64,000 nt of DNA from Nakamurella panacisegetis (GCF_900104535.1 NZ_LT629710.1:3038001-3102000), one strand, 5' to 3'; counted from the stretch's first letter, positions 27,498 through 37,081 are shown. Numbers and translations are program-made. The notes: generated by a model not told the origin, from the letters alone.

Positions 27498-30400
27498 TTA
27501 CTTCGCCGGATTGGCCTGCACCACGGTGCCGGACCCGTCCACGTACTGAACCCAACCGAGATAGGACGTGTCGGCGTCCAGCCCGGAGGCGGTCGCCGTG
27601 ACGGTGACGGTCTGGCCGGCGGTGGTGCTGCCGGCGGCCGGGGTGACGGTGAAGCTCCCGACGTTCGGGTTGGCCCCGACCTCGTAGTCGCGGAAGGAGA
27701 ACGGCGTGGACGTGGTGCCGGCCGCGTCCTGGAACCCGTTGACCAGGGCGATGTACGTGCCGGCCTCGGGGGCCACCAGATCAACGGTCTCGTCCGCCAG
27801 TGACGTCCCGGAGGTCCCGACCTCGACCGCGGAACCGTTCTGGACGTAGTAGACGACGAGATCGATGTCCTGGGCGCCGTTGTCGTTGGCCACCCGGGTG
27901 GCGAACCGAGCAAGCTTGGTACCGGCCGGAACCGTCACCGCGAACTGCTTGCTGGTCGTCGAGGTGACCGACGACGCCTGCTGGTGACCGGCGGTCAACC
28001 CGTACCCGGTGATCGGGAACGCTCCGGTGATCCCGGACTTGACCTGCCAGCTGACACTGCCCCCGGTGCCGTTGATGTCAACGGAATCGGCGAAGCTGTG
28101 CAGCGCCACCGGCTGCAGGGCGATCGGGCTGCGCACCGTCGTGTGCGCCCCGTGCCAGGTGAGGAACCCGGTGGAGTACTCACCGAGCGGCGCGGTGGTC
28201 CGCGTCATGGTCACCCTGAACGACTTCGTCTGGCCCACCTTGCTGAATACCAGGATGGACGGGCTGACGGTGACCTTGAAGCCCGGCACCGATGCCTTGG
28301 CCACGTACAGGCCGGTCTTGACCGCCGTCACCGTGCGGGTGACGGTCAGGGTGGACACGAGCGAACCGGAGGCGATCGACGCCTGGTTGTAGTCCGACGG
28401 AGCGACGGCCGGAGCGCCGGTTCCGGTGTCGTATCCCAGACCCTCGATGTAGGACAGCCAGTCCTGGTCACCGGCGTTGTAGACCAGTGCCGGATTGAAC
28501 ATGGCCGACGGGTTGACCTCTCCGGCGCCCTGGGCGAACGGGTCGGTGTTCTTCGAGCCGTCGCTGTTCTTGGTGTCGGTGGCCGTGGTCATCAGGGCCG
28601 ACTTGATCTCCATGGGGGACCACTTCGGGTGCTTCTGGACGAACAGCGCGGCCAAGCCGGCGATGTGCGGCGCGGCCATGGAGGTACCGGACAGGAAGTC
28701 GGCCGTCCGGCCGCCGTCGAGCTGCGGCGAGATGGAGGCGAGGATGCCGACACCCGGAGCCGCGATGTCCGGCTTGAGGATGTCTCCGTTGTTCGACACC
28801 GACGGCCCCCGTGAGGAGAAGCCGGCGATCTGCGGGTACGGCGTGCTGATCTTGGTGGTGTTGCCCGGAACCAGGGTCGCGGTGGCGCCCGCGGTCGCCG
28901 CGTAGGCCTTGGCCGGGAGACCGAGATCGGAGTCCAGGTGCACGGTCGGGACGGTGTGCAGATCGGCGTCGGTGTCCAACGGGGTCAGGTTGACCAGCAC
29001 CATGCCGATGCCGCCGGCCCGCTTGACCTCGGCCGACTTGGCGACGCGGTCGACCACGCCGCGGTCACACTCGACGATCTTGCCCGCCGTGAGGGCCGGG
29101 TCGAGGGTGCCGGGTGTGCATCGTCCCGCGGCGACGGTGTCAGCCGCGGCGAGCTTGACCGAGGTGGCCGTGACGAACGGCGCCGGGCCGACGGTCTTGG
29201 TGACGGTGGTGCTGACTCCGGCGTACTTCTTGCCGTTGCCGAGAACGACCGTGCCCTCGTAGGGCTTCATGGTGCTGGCGGCGACCGTGGTGACCCATGG
29301 TGCCGAGTTGTCCAAGGTGGACGCACCGGGGCCGCTGTTGCCGGCCGAGGCGGACACGAAGATACCGGCCGACGCGGCGGACAGGAACGCCAGCGCGATC
29401 GGGTCGACCGTCAGCGACTCCGAGGATCCGCCGACCGAGTAGTTGATGACGTCGACGCCGTCCGCGACGGCCTGGTCGATGGCGGCGACGATGTCGGAGG
29501 TGGTGCCCCCGGACTGGGACGCGACCTTGCTGGTCCACAGAGCCTTGTAGACGGCGATCGCGGCGGCCGGCGCCACCCCGGAGATCTTCCCGAAGTCGAT
29601 ACCGTCGACGGTGGCCTGCACGCCGGGATTGCCCCCCGCGGTGGAGGCCGTGTGCGTGCCGTGGCCCTCGCCATCCCGTGGGGACACGAAGTCCTCGAAG
29701 TTGCTGCCCGCGCTGGCGATGAACGCGTCACCGAAGTAGCGGGCACTGATCAACTTGGTGTTGCAGTCGTTGGCGGTGAACTGCTCCCCGGTCTCGCACT
29801 TGCCGGTGAACGTCTGGCCGTTGGCCTTCTTCATCACGATCTGCGAGCCGCTGCGGTAGGCCAGGGTCGGATCGCTTGCGCTCGGCGCGTTCTTCAACGC
29901 GCTGCCGGCGAAGGACTTGGACTCCGGGTAGATGCCGGTGTCGATGACGCCGATGACGACGCCCTTGCCGGCGTTCTTGGTGCCGCCGAGGCCGGCCCAG
30001 ACGCCGTTCTTCCCGGCCAGCTTGAGGTAGTCGTAGTCGACCTTGTCGTCGTCGGCGTAACGCAGGGTGTCCTTGGCCACCGCGAGCACCCCGGCCGTGT
30101 GGGCCAGCTTGGTGGCCTGGGCCGAGGTCAGCGTCGCGCTGAAACCGTTGAGCGACACCGTGTACTTCTGCTTCTGCTGCGCGCCGACCGAGGCGGCGAT
30201 CTTGTTCTGGTCGGCGGTCAGGACCGATGCGTATTTCCGCGCCGAGGCGCTGGTGACCTCGACCTTGTCACCGGTCTTGGGCTTGGTCGCCGGAATGCCG
30301 GCTGTACCGCCGGTGTACGAAGCGATCGGGGCCTTCGACAGGACGACCACGTACTTGCCCGCGCTGTAGGTGGCGGACGGGATCTTCCCGTCCGGGCCGA

Positions 30401-30563
30401 CGGCGATCGGGGTTGCTTTCGCCGTGCTGGCCGCCGCGACCGTTGTCGAACCGGTGCGCGATGCGGGTTGCGCACCGGCCGGTAGGACGGACGCGACGAC
30501 GAGAGCGCCGACGGCGAGTGTGACGACGATCGGCCGTCTCGCCTTCGTCAGCGATGTGAACAT
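27498..30563 (-). CDS. Secreted subtilisin-family (S8) serine protease
   Basis: A 1021-residue exported protease. It has a signal peptide (residues 1-31, ending AGAQPA), an I9-type inhibitory propeptide (about 70-170) and a catalytic domain with D208 (GVIDTGIYPES), H301 (GHGTHTAS), oxyanion Asn near 409 (SAGNSGPG) and S628 (SGTSMAAPH). A protease-associated (PA) insert lies at about 465-560. The C-terminus has fibronectin-type-III-like beta domains and an Ig-like end. Layout resembles large actinobacterial and plant subtilases. No sorting signal or membrane anchor is visible, so it is probably released. The ATG has GGAGG four bases upstream. It probably degrades external protein; substrate unknown. 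Confidence 0.94.
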   Translation of the reverse strand: MFTSLTKARRPIVVTLAVGALVVASVLPAGAQPASRTGSTTVAAASTAKATPIAVGPDGKIPSATYSAGKYVVVLSKAPIASYTGGTAGIPATKPKTGDKVEVTSASARKYASVLTADQNKIAASVGAQQKQKYTVSLNGFSATLTSAQATKLAHTAGVLAVAKDTLRYADDDKVDYDYLKLAGKNGVWAGLGGTKNAGKGVVIGVIDTGIYPESKSFAGSALKNAPSASDPTLAYRSGSQIVMKKANGQTFTGKCETGEQFTANDCNTKLISARYFGDAFIASAGSNFEDFVSPRDGEGHGTHTASTAGGNPGVQATVDGIDFGKISGVAPAAAIAVYKALWTSKVASQSGGTTSDIVAAIDQAVADGVDVINYSVGGSSESLTVDPIALAFLSAASAGIFVSASAGNSGPGASTLDNSAPWVTTVAASTMKPYEGTVVLGNGKKYAGVSTTVTKTVGPAPFVTATSVKLAAADTVAAGRCTPGTLDPALTAGKIVECDRGVVDRVAKSAEVKRAGGIGMVLVNLTPLDTDADLHTVPTVHLDSDLGLPAKAYAATAGATATLVPGNTTKISTPYPQIAGFSSRGPSVSNNGDILKPDIAAPGVGILASISPQLDGGRTADFLSGTSMAAPHIAGLAALFVQKHPKWSPMEIKSALMTTATDTKNSDGSKNTDPFAQGAGEVNPSAMFNPALVYNAGDQDWLSYIEGLGYDTGTGAPAVAPSDYNQASIASGSLVSTLTVTRTVTAVKTGLYVAKASVPGFKVTVSPSILVFSKVGQTKSFRVTMTRTTAPLGEYSTGFLTWHGAHTTVRSPIALQPVALHSFADSVDINGTGGSVSWQVKSGITGAFPITGYGLTAGHQQASSVTSTTSKQFAVTVPAGTKLARFATRVANDNGAQDIDLVVYYVQNGSAVEVGTSGTSLADETVDLVAPEAGTYIALVNGFQDAAGTTSTPFSFRDYEVGANPNVGSFTVTPAAGSTTAGQTVTVTATASGLDADTSYLGWVQYVDGSGTVVQANPAK

Positions 30564-31014
30564 GTGACCTCCAGGCCGGGGAACACGGAAGCACCCTGGT
30601 GGGTGCCGGGGGAGTGGAGCCGGAGCCCCCGGACGCCACCGGGTCGGTGTTTCCGGGGTTGGAGCCAGGACCGCAACAGAGTGATTCCCCCGAGCGACGT
30701 CCGTAAGACATCGATGTGAGACATCTGTGGGGGAGTCAAGGCGTCATACTCGCTCGGCTCGGCGAGGGTTGCAACCCCTCGCCTTCGACCTCACCCTGTC
30801 GTCAGGGGCATGATCATTCGCTGACCGGGGGTGATCATCGGCGGAGCTCATCGGAATCACTCGTACGGCCTCGGTTTACCTGTTCTTGAAGGCAGCGCCA
30901 GTGGCGGACCGATACCGGACTGGGCCAAATGATCGAACATCGCCGAATCGGGGCGACCCGGGTGCACAGTCGTTATTGACGGGCATTCCGTGCGGTCGAC
31001 CCAGAGGAGATTGG
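30564..31014. other. Intergenic region between the subtilase and a small gene
   Basis: About 450 bases with no gene I can support. It should hold the subtilase promoter (minus strand) and that of the small gene at 31015. Around 30706-30725 is a short structured patch: ACATCGATGT (a 10-bp palindrome at 30708-30717) inside a 13-base-spaced direct repeat of AGACATC. It may be an operator or the relic of a transposon end. The A/T content is higher than its surroundings near 30810-30960. Confidence 0.45.
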
Positions 31015-31368
31015 ATGACGAGCCATAACCGTTCCGGATTTCGCCGCATTCCGGTCATTTCGCCCGAACCGGGCGAAGGGCCGGAAAAGCCGCCGCGTCC
31101 GGTCCGCCTCGAAGGTGTGGTGCGCGACGGGGTCGAGCGCGGCTCGGTGGTGTTGGTGGACGAGCAGGATGCCGTGCTGGCCCAGCTGATGGGCGGAGAT
31201 CAAGCGCTGCTGCGCGACGGGGTTCGCGTCACGGTGACCGGTCACTTCGTCACCGGCCTGATGACCACGGTGCAGCAGGGCCGGCCGTTTCGGGTGCTGG
31301 ATGTCGCTCCGGATGCGGATGCGGATGCGGAGGTACCCCCGGCGGCGAATCCGGCCGACTGCGAGTAG
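31015..31368 (+). CDS. Small hypothetical protein, possible OB-like fold
   Basis: A 117-residue protein. The central 65 residues (VRLEGVVRDGVERGSVVLVD, then LLRDGVRVTVTGHFV and FRVLDVAP) alternate short beta strands in a way that suggests a small OB-like barrel; no family is recognised with certainty. The tail is acidic, with an Asp-Ala repeat encoded by GATGCG copies. I chose the ATG at 31015 because AGAGGAGA precedes it; the frame is open to 30886. It stands alone. Confidence 0.65.
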   Translation: MTSHNRSGFRRIPVISPEPGEGPEKPPRPVRLEGVVRDGVERGSVVLVDEQDAVLAQLMGGDQALLRDGVRVTVTGHFVTGLMTTVQQGRPFRVLDVAPDADADAEVPPAANPADCE

Positions 31369-31509
31369 GAGCCGGTGGGTCCCCGGGTGCCGCCCTGATC
31401 CGGCCGACGCCGATCGGTCGGATGCGGTGTGCCTCGAGAGAATTCGGTCGACCCGCGGCCTACGGTGGGGTAACGAGCGAGCGCCGGGGTGAGGCGGGAG
31501 GGCGGCACG

Positions 31510-32502
31510 GTGGACGAAGGTTCGGTCATCCAGGTGGAAGGTCTGGTCAAGCGCTTCCAGGTGCCCGAGCGCGACGCCGGTCTCGCGGCGGCGGCCCGGA
31601 GCCTTGTCCGCCGCCGCACCCGCACCGTGACGGCCGTGGGCGGGATCGAACTGAGCATCGAGCGCGGCGAGGTGGTGGGGTTTCTCGGGCCGAACGGCGC
31701 CGGTAAGACCACCACCTTGAAGGTGTTGTCCGGTCTGCTGTTTCCCACCTCCGGACGGGTGCGGGTGCTCGGTTACGAGCCGCAGCAGCGGCAACGCGAG
31801 TACCTGCGGCAGATCGCCCTCGTCATGGGCAATCGCAACCAGTTGCACTGGGACATCCCGGCCGCAGACTCGTTCGAACTGAACCGGTCCGTCTACCAGA
31901 TACCGGCCGAGGCCTTCCAGCGCATCCGGGACGAATTGATCGAGTTGCTCGGCGTGGGCGATCTGGTCCGCAAACCGGTCCGAACCCTCTCGCTCGGTGA
32001 GCGGATGAAGGTCGAGATCATCGGCTCGTTGCTGCACCTGCCCAAGGTGTTGTTCCTGGACGAGCCGACCATCGGTCTGGACGTGGTGATGCAGAAGCGG
32101 ATCCGCTCGTTCGTCGCCGAGTACAACGAGCGGTACGGGGCCACCGTCATGTTGACCAGTCACTACATGGCCGACGTGCAGGCGCTGGCCCGGCGGGTGG
32201 TGGTCATCCACCACGGCACCCTCCTGTTCGACGGGCAGCTGTCCCAACTGGCCCACGATTTCGCGGCCTACAAGACGATCGAGGTGACGCTGGAGCGGCC
32301 GGCCGACCTGAGCGCGTTCGGTGAGGTAGTCGGCCAGGACGCCGAGCGGGTCACCCTCCGGGTGGACAAGGGCGAGACCGCCGCGGTCACGGCCCGCCTG
32401 CTGGCCGACCACTCGGTGCTCGACCTGACGGTCGAGGAGCCACCGATCGACGACATCATCGAGATGGTCTTCGCGCAACAGACGGGCCGGGGCGGGACGT
32501 GA
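31510..32502 (+). CDS. ABC-2 exporter ATP-binding protein
   Basis: A 330-residue ABC ATPase. Walker A is GPNGAGKTTT, the signature is LSLGERMKVEI, and Walker B is VLFLDEPTIGLD. The stretch ALVMGNRNQLHWDIPAADSF between them resembles ATPases that serve paired six-pass ABC-2 permeases of the DUF990 type. A C-terminal ~85-residue domain follows. The GTG at 31510 has GGGAGGG about eight bases upstream; a GTG at 31489 is less likely. Its stop overlaps the next gene as GTGA. Substrate unknown; relatives are annotated as multidrug or natural-product exporters. Confidence 0.9.
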   Translation: MDEGSVIQVEGLVKRFQVPERDAGLAAAARSLVRRRTRTVTAVGGIELSIERGEVVGFLGPNGAGKTTTLKVLSGLLFPTSGRVRVLGYEPQQRQREYLRQIALVMGNRNQLHWDIPAADSFELNRSVYQIPAEAFQRIRDELIELLGVGDLVRKPVRTLSLGERMKVEIIGSLLHLPKVLFLDEPTIGLDVVMQKRIRSFVAEYNERYGATVMLTSHYMADVQALARRVVVIHHGTLLFDGQLSQLAHDFAAYKTIEVTLERPADLSAFGEVVGQDAERVTLRVDKGETAAVTARLLADHSVLDLTVEEPPIDDIIEMVFAQQTGRGGT

Positions 32503-33329
32503 CGGCGCCGGTCGCCGTCGGTCGGGTGCGGAGCCTGACCGGGTTCTACGTCGCCACCATGAAGATCGCCCTGGCCACCCAGTTCCAGTACCGCACGGGC
32601 AACTACCTGTACATGATCGGAATGATCACCGAGCCGGTGATCTACCTGGTTGTCTGGACCACCGTCGCCCGGCAGTCCGGCGGCACGGTGGCCGGCCTGA
32701 CCGTCGGCAACCTGGCCGCCTACTACATCGTGTGGACCCTGGTGCGGAACATGAACCTGGTCTTCACGCCCTATGGGTTCGAGGAGCGAATCCGGTCCGG
32801 GCAGATGTCCGGATTGCTGCTGCAGCCGATCCACCCGGTGCACGGGGACATCGCCTACTTCGCCGGCTGGAAGTTCGCGGTGATCGTGTTCTGGCTGCCC
32901 ATCGCGGCGGTGCTCTCGCTGATCTTCCATCCGGCGCTGCATACGTCGGCGGCCCAGGTCGGGGTGTTCCTGATCGCCATCTGGGCCGCCTTCCTGATCC
33001 GCGCGCTCTTCCTGTGGGTGCTGGGTCTGATCTCGTTCTGGACCACCCGGGTGTCGGCGATATACCAGCTGTACTTCGCGATCGAGCTGCTGATGTCGGG
33101 CCGGCTGGTGCCGTTGCAGATCATGCCCGGCTGGGTCCAGCACCTGACGAGATTCTTACCCTTCGCCTCCACCTTCGGTTACCCGATCCAGTCCCTGACC
33201 GGGCCCATCAGCCCGGCTGCCCTGTGGGGCGGTCTGCTCGAGCAGTTCGTGTGGGTCGGGGTCGGGGCCGCCCTGGTCGCGCTCGTCTGGAAACGAGCGG
33301 TGCGGCGATACACGGCGGTGGGCAATTGA
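32499..33329 (+). CDS. ABC-2 exporter permease, subunit 1
   Basis: A 276-residue protein with about six membrane segments. Its N-terminus is a cytoplasmic amphipathic helix containing FQYRTGNYLYMIGMI, followed by VIYLVVWTTVA, AAYYIVWTLVRNMNLVF, FAVIVFWLPIAAVLSLIF and further segments. GEERIRSGQMSGLLLQPIHP-type loop residues (EERIRSGQMSGLLLQPIHPV) are typical of DUF990-type permeases. GTG start overlapping the ATPase stop. Forms a heteromeric transporter with 31510-32502 and 33326-34114. Confidence 0.88.
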   Translation: MTAPVAVGRVRSLTGFYVATMKIALATQFQYRTGNYLYMIGMITEPVIYLVVWTTVARQSGGTVAGLTVGNLAAYYIVWTLVRNMNLVFTPYGFEERIRSGQMSGLLLQPIHPVHGDIAYFAGWKFAVIVFWLPIAAVLSLIFHPALHTSAAQVGVFLIAIWAAFLIRALFLWVLGLISFWTTRVSAIYQLYFAIELLMSGRLVPLQIMPGWVQHLTRFLPFASTFGYPIQSLTGPISPAALWGGLLEQFVWVGVGAALVALVWKRAVRRYTAVGN

Positions 33330-34114
33330 CCGGCTCGTTGCGGGTGGTGCGCACGCTGGTGAAGATGAGCGTGCTGCAGGAGATGCAGTACCGGGTGAAC
33401 TTCTTCCTGTCGTTGATCCAGTCGATGATCGCGCTCGGCACCGGGCTGGTCGTGCTGGCCCTGGTGTTCGACCAGGTCAACGAGTTGCACGGCTGGAGCC
33501 GGCCGGAGTTGCTGCTCGTGATGGGTGTGTTCACGTTGATGGGTGGGGTGGTGCAGGCCGTCATCGCGCCGAACATGACCCGACTGATGCAGGACATCCA
33601 GAACGGTACGTTCGACTTCACGCTCACCAAACCGGTTGGGGCGCAGCTGTTTTCCAGCTTCCAGGCGGTGCAGATCTGGCAGGGTACGGACATCGCGGCC
33701 GGGCTGGTGGTGATCGTGGTGGCCATCGTCCAGCTCGGCGGCCGTCTCGAGGCCGCAGCCGTCGTCGGTTTTGTGGTGCTGCTCCTGCTCGGCGCGGTGA
33801 TCATCTACTGCGTCTGGATGCTGCTGACCACGACCGCGTTCTGGGTGGTGCAGATCGAACAGATCGCCGACCTGTTCGACGGGCTGTTCCAGGCCGGTCG
33901 GTGGCCGATCGTCATCTACCCGGGTTGGCTGCGGATCGGCCTGACCTTCGTCGTGCCGATCGGGTTCGCGATCACGGTGCCGGCCCAGGCGCTCACCGGC
34001 CGGCTGTCGATCGGAGCGTGGCTCCTGGCTGTCGGGTTGGCCGTCGTCCTGTCCGTGGTGACCCGGTGGTACTTCCGGCTCGGGCTGCGCCGGTACTCCG
34101 GCGCCTCGGCCTGA
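33326..34114 (+). CDS. ABC-2 exporter permease, subunit 2
   Basis: A 262-residue six-pass membrane protein homologous in layout to subunit 1: an N-terminal helix with EMQYRVNFFLSLIQSMIALG, the DIQNGTFDFTLTKPVGAQL loop, and further hydrophobic segments. I chose the TTG at 33326, which overlaps the previous stop as TTGA; the first ATG (33365) would remove conserved N-terminal residues. It is the last gene of the exporter operon, 11 bases from the convergent HNH-like gene. Confidence 0.85.
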   Translation: MTGSLRVVRTLVKMSVLQEMQYRVNFFLSLIQSMIALGTGLVVLALVFDQVNELHGWSRPELLLVMGVFTLMGGVVQAVIAPNMTRLMQDIQNGTFDFTLTKPVGAQLFSSFQAVQIWQGTDIAAGLVVIVVAIVQLGGRLEAAAVVGFVVLLLLGAVIIYCVWMLLTTTAFWVVQIEQIADLFDGLFQAGRWPIVIYPGWLRIGLTFVVPIGFAITVPAQALTGRLSIGAWLLAVGLAVVLSVVTRWYFRLGLRRYSGASA

Positions 34115-34125
34115 TCGCTGGGATG

Positions 34126-34578
34126 TCAGGCCGTGCGGAGCACGAGCATGAACTGGCCACCGCCCGGCTCGCCGCCGACCGTGAAGCTCAGGTCGGGCGC
34201 CAGCCGGGAGAGTCGGTCGATCAGCCAGGCGCCGGCCTCGTCGGCATCGGCACGGGTGGGGCAGCGGGCGACGACCTCGCGCCCGCCCTTGCGGCTCAGT
34301 CGCTCGACGACCCCGATGATCGGGGCCGGATCGACGACGAACAGCCGGTCGGGCCACGGCACAACGGCGGCGACGGCGCCCTTCTTGGTGTTACAGGACC
34401 GGTGGGCCAGCCGTTCGGTCACCGGGCGGCCCTTGGCCGCCTTGCCGGTGGCGATGCCGTCGACGCTCGGCCCGCGGGCGTCGTTGACCGACTTGGACGG
34501 ATCGACCGGCTCATCGCACAGCCAGCAGCGCCACCCGTCGCGATCGCCGACCTCGTCCAACTTGCTGCCGTTGTCCAT
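34126..34578 (-). CDS. HNH-like zinc-binding protein, active site incomplete
   Basis: A 150-residue protein with CWLCDEPVD near residue 18 and RLAHRSCNTKKG near 57-68, which match the zinc half-knuckles and final His-x2-Cys-Asn region of HNH nucleases. The leading catalytic His-His pair expected between them is not seen (the position reads PSVD), so nuclease activity is doubtful. The C-terminal 75 residues look like a separate alpha/beta domain. The ATG lies seven bases after TAGCGT on the minus strand, indicating a leaderless transcript. Function unknown. Confidence 0.7.
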   Translation of the reverse strand: MDNGSKLDEVGDRDGWRCWLCDEPVDPSKSVNDARGPSVDGIATGKAAKGRPVTERLAHRSCNTKKGAVAAVVPWPDRLFVVDPAPIIGVVERLSRKGGREVVARCPTRADADEAGAWLIDRLSRLAPDLSFTVGGEPGGGQFMLVLRTA

Positions 34579-34750
34579 TCGACAGACGCTACCGGCGGCC
34601 AGGCGAGGCTACGACCAGTGTGCCCGGCCCGGTCCACAGGGAGGGGTTAGCCTTGTGTCGATGGCGCTCGGTCAGGTCCGGATGACTGCTCGTGGCCGAA
34701 GGGATGCAACCCGGGTGGGCGCACACCGACATGAAGAGGGGGAATCTGTG

Positions 34751-35650
34751 ATGATCAGGCAACGCTGGACATTGTCGGCGCTCATGGCCGGGCTGTTGGT
34801 CGGCGCAATGGCGTTGACGGCGACGGCGGCCGGGGCAGCTCCGGCCGGTTCCGGAGCGGCACCGAGGTCAGCCGCGGGGCCGACGCCGGCCGCGCAGGTC
34901 AGCGAGGCGGTGGCCGGATGCTCGTCGAGTGCGCTCACCCAGGTGAAGCCGGGTCACGTGGCCGGGGTGACGTACGGCGTCACTTCGAAGGTCACGGCGG
35001 CCGGCCTGACCCCGGGCGTCCGGTACTGGGTGATCACCGGGAGCCACCCCTACAGCGGCGAGGACATCTACCCGGACCTGCGCGCGACGGCGTCGGCCGA
35101 AGGCACCATCTCGGCCACCATGTCCTCCGCCGGCTTCGACTGGGACAAGGGCAAGTACGGCGTCGCGGCGACCATGCACTGGTTCCTGTACAGCGTGTCG
35201 ACTCCCGAGCCGATTTCGGTGCTCGGCCTGGACACCCTGGGAACGCCGCTGGCCACCGGGTCGGTATCGATCTCGATCATGCCCTGCAATGTGCTCAAAG
35301 ACGCCGCCGGATACCGGTCCGGGATTGTTTCGCCGGACGGTCGCTCGAGCTTGACCATGCAGTCGGACGGCAACCTGGTGCTGCGTCAGAAGGGTAAGGC
35401 GGTCTGGTGGACCTCGACCCAGACCCGCTCCGGCAACTACGCAACGGTCCAGTCCGACGGGAATTTCGTCGTCCGTTCCGCGGGCGGAGCGGCCCTGTGG
35501 AATTCGCGAACCGGGAGTGCCGCCATCTCGTCCAGTGCGTCAGCCACCAACACGCTGACGTTGTACAACAACGGCAACCTGATTCTGCGGACCACGCAGG
35601 GCGGCGGCAACCGCGCCTTGTGGCAGACCTTCACCGGGAACCTCCGGTAG
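34751..35650 (+). CDS. Secreted protein with bulb-type (mannose-binding) lectin domain
   Basis: A 299-residue exported protein. Residues 1-31 are a signal peptide (IRQRWTLSALMAGLLVGAMA). The central ~140 residues contain two cysteines that may form a disulfide (AGCSSS, MPCN). The C-terminal ~105 residues are a B-lectin domain with three beta-prism repeats: MQSDGNLVLR, VQSDGNFVVR and LYNNGNLILR, each followed by an aromatic W motif; the first two keep the QxDxNxV mannose-site pattern, the third does not. The ATG 34751 or GTG 34748 follows GAGGGGGA. An in-frame ATG at 34661 sits seven bases after TAGCCT, so the transcript may begin there and a longer start is possible. Confidence 0.85.
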   Translation: MIRQRWTLSALMAGLLVGAMALTATAAGAAPAGSGAAPRSAAGPTPAAQVSEAVAGCSSSALTQVKPGHVAGVTYGVTSKVTAAGLTPGVRYWVITGSHPYSGEDIYPDLRATASAEGTISATMSSAGFDWDKGKYGVAATMHWFLYSVSTPEPISVLGLDTLGTPLATGSVSISIMPCNVLKDAAGYRSGIVSPDGRSSLTMQSDGNLVLRQKGKAVWWTSTQTRSGNYATVQSDGNFVVRSAGGAALWNSRTGSAAISSSASATNTLTLYNNGNLILRTTQGGGNRALWQTFTGNLR

Positions 35651-35868
35651 TCCGCGGGCCGGTTCGCACGGGATTCGGGCGAGCGGTCCCCTGCGGGTCG
35701 TGCGCACCGTGGCAGGGACGGTCGCGGTGCGAGACGGAAAGACGTTCGGGGCGCGCCTACACTGTGAAGTTACCGACCAGTAGGGTCGCGACGGACCCGA
35801 TCGGCGGCAGTCGGGGCCAGCCGGGCGCCGACTCTGAACAACGACGCCGTTGATCCGACAGGAGCATC

Positions 35869-37005
35869 ATGTTCAGTCTCTCCGAGGACCACCGAGCGGT
35901 CCGCGCGGCCGTTCGGGAGATCGCCGAACGCGAGATCCTGCCCTTCGCGGCGGAGGTCGATGAGAACGAGCGCTACCCGATCGAAGCCCAGAAGGCTCTG
36001 GAGACATCGGGTTTCGGCGCGGTCCACATCCCTGAGGCCTACGGTGGGGCCGGGGCCGACGCGGTGGCCACAGTGATCGTGATCGAGGAAGTGGCCAGGG
36101 TCTGCGCGTCGTCGTCCCTGATCCCGGCGGTGAACAAACTCGGCTCGATGCCGATTATTCTCTCCGCGTCCGAGGAGCTCAAGCAACAGGTGCTGCCGTC
36201 CATCGCCTCCGGCGAGGCGATGATCTCCTACGCCCTGTCCGAGCGGGAGGCCGGTAGCGATGCCGCCGCCATGCGGACCAGAGCCAGGGCCGACGGTGAC
36301 GACTGGATCCTCAACGGGACGAAGTGCTGGATCACCAACGCCGGCGTGTCGAGCTGGTACACCGTCATGGCGGTCACCGACCCGGACAAGCGGACCAACG
36401 GCATCAGCGCGTTCGTCGTGCACTCGGACGATCCGGGCTTCGTGGTCGGATCAAAGGAGCGCAAGCTCGGCATCAAGGGCTCACCGACCCGGGAGATCCA
36501 TTTCGAGAACTGCCGGATCCCGGGGGACCGCATCATCGGCGCCCCCGGCACCGGGTTCAAGACCGCGCTGGCCACCCTGGACCACACGCGTCCGACCATC
36601 GGGGCCCAGGCGGTCGGCATCGCGCAAGGGGCGCTCGACGTGGCGGTGGCCTACGTCAAGGAGCGGAAGCAGTTCGGCAAGAAGTTGGCCGAGTTCCAGG
36701 CCCTGCAGTTCATGATCGCTGACATGGCGATGGAGATCGAGGCAGCTCGCACGCTGATCTACCAGAGCGCCGCTGCCTCCGAGCGGGGCGACGCCAACAA
36801 GGGGTTCCTGGCCTCGGCGGCCAAGTGCTTCGCCTCCGACGTAGCCATGAAGGTGACGGTCGACGCCGTGCAACTACTCGGTGGCGCCGGGTACACCCGC
36901 GACTTCCCGGTCGAGCGGATGATGCGCGACGCCAAGATCACCCAGATCTACGAGGGCACGAACCAGGTCCAGCGGCTGGTCATGGCCCGGTCGCTGCTGC
37001 GCTGA
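35869..37005 (+). CDS. Acyl-CoA dehydrogenase
   Basis: A 378-residue FAD acyl-CoA dehydrogenase that oxidises acyl-CoA to enoyl-CoA, passing electrons to an electron-transfer flavoprotein. Family motifs are YALSEREAGSDAAAM, WITNAGVSSWYTV, FGKKLAEFQALQFMIADMAM and, at the C-terminus, YEGTNQVQRLVMARSLLR, whose Glu is the expected catalytic base. The ATG has AGGAG at seven bases. It lies near a TIGR03089 gene and an LCP gene, as fadE25 does in M. tuberculosis, so orthology with FadE25 is plausible. Confidence 0.94.
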   Translation: MFSLSEDHRAVRAAVREIAEREILPFAAEVDENERYPIEAQKALETSGFGAVHIPEAYGGAGADAVATVIVIEEVARVCASSSLIPAVNKLGSMPIILSASEELKQQVLPSIASGEAMISYALSEREAGSDAAAMRTRARADGDDWILNGTKCWITNAGVSSWYTVMAVTDPDKRTNGISAFVVHSDDPGFVVGSKERKLGIKGSPTREIHFENCRIPGDRIIGAPGTGFKTALATLDHTRPTIGAQAVGIAQGALDVAVAYVKERKQFGKKLAEFQALQFMIADMAMEIEAARTLIYQSAAASERGDANKGFLASAAKCFASDVAMKVTVDAVQLLGGAGYTRDFPVERMMRDAKITQIYEGTNQVQRLVMARSLLR

Positions 37006-37081
37006 GCCCGACCGGCACCTTGCGGGGATCGGCCGCCCGGGTTCGACGTCCGGAGGATCGGTGGTCCGGCGAGTTCTGCGG

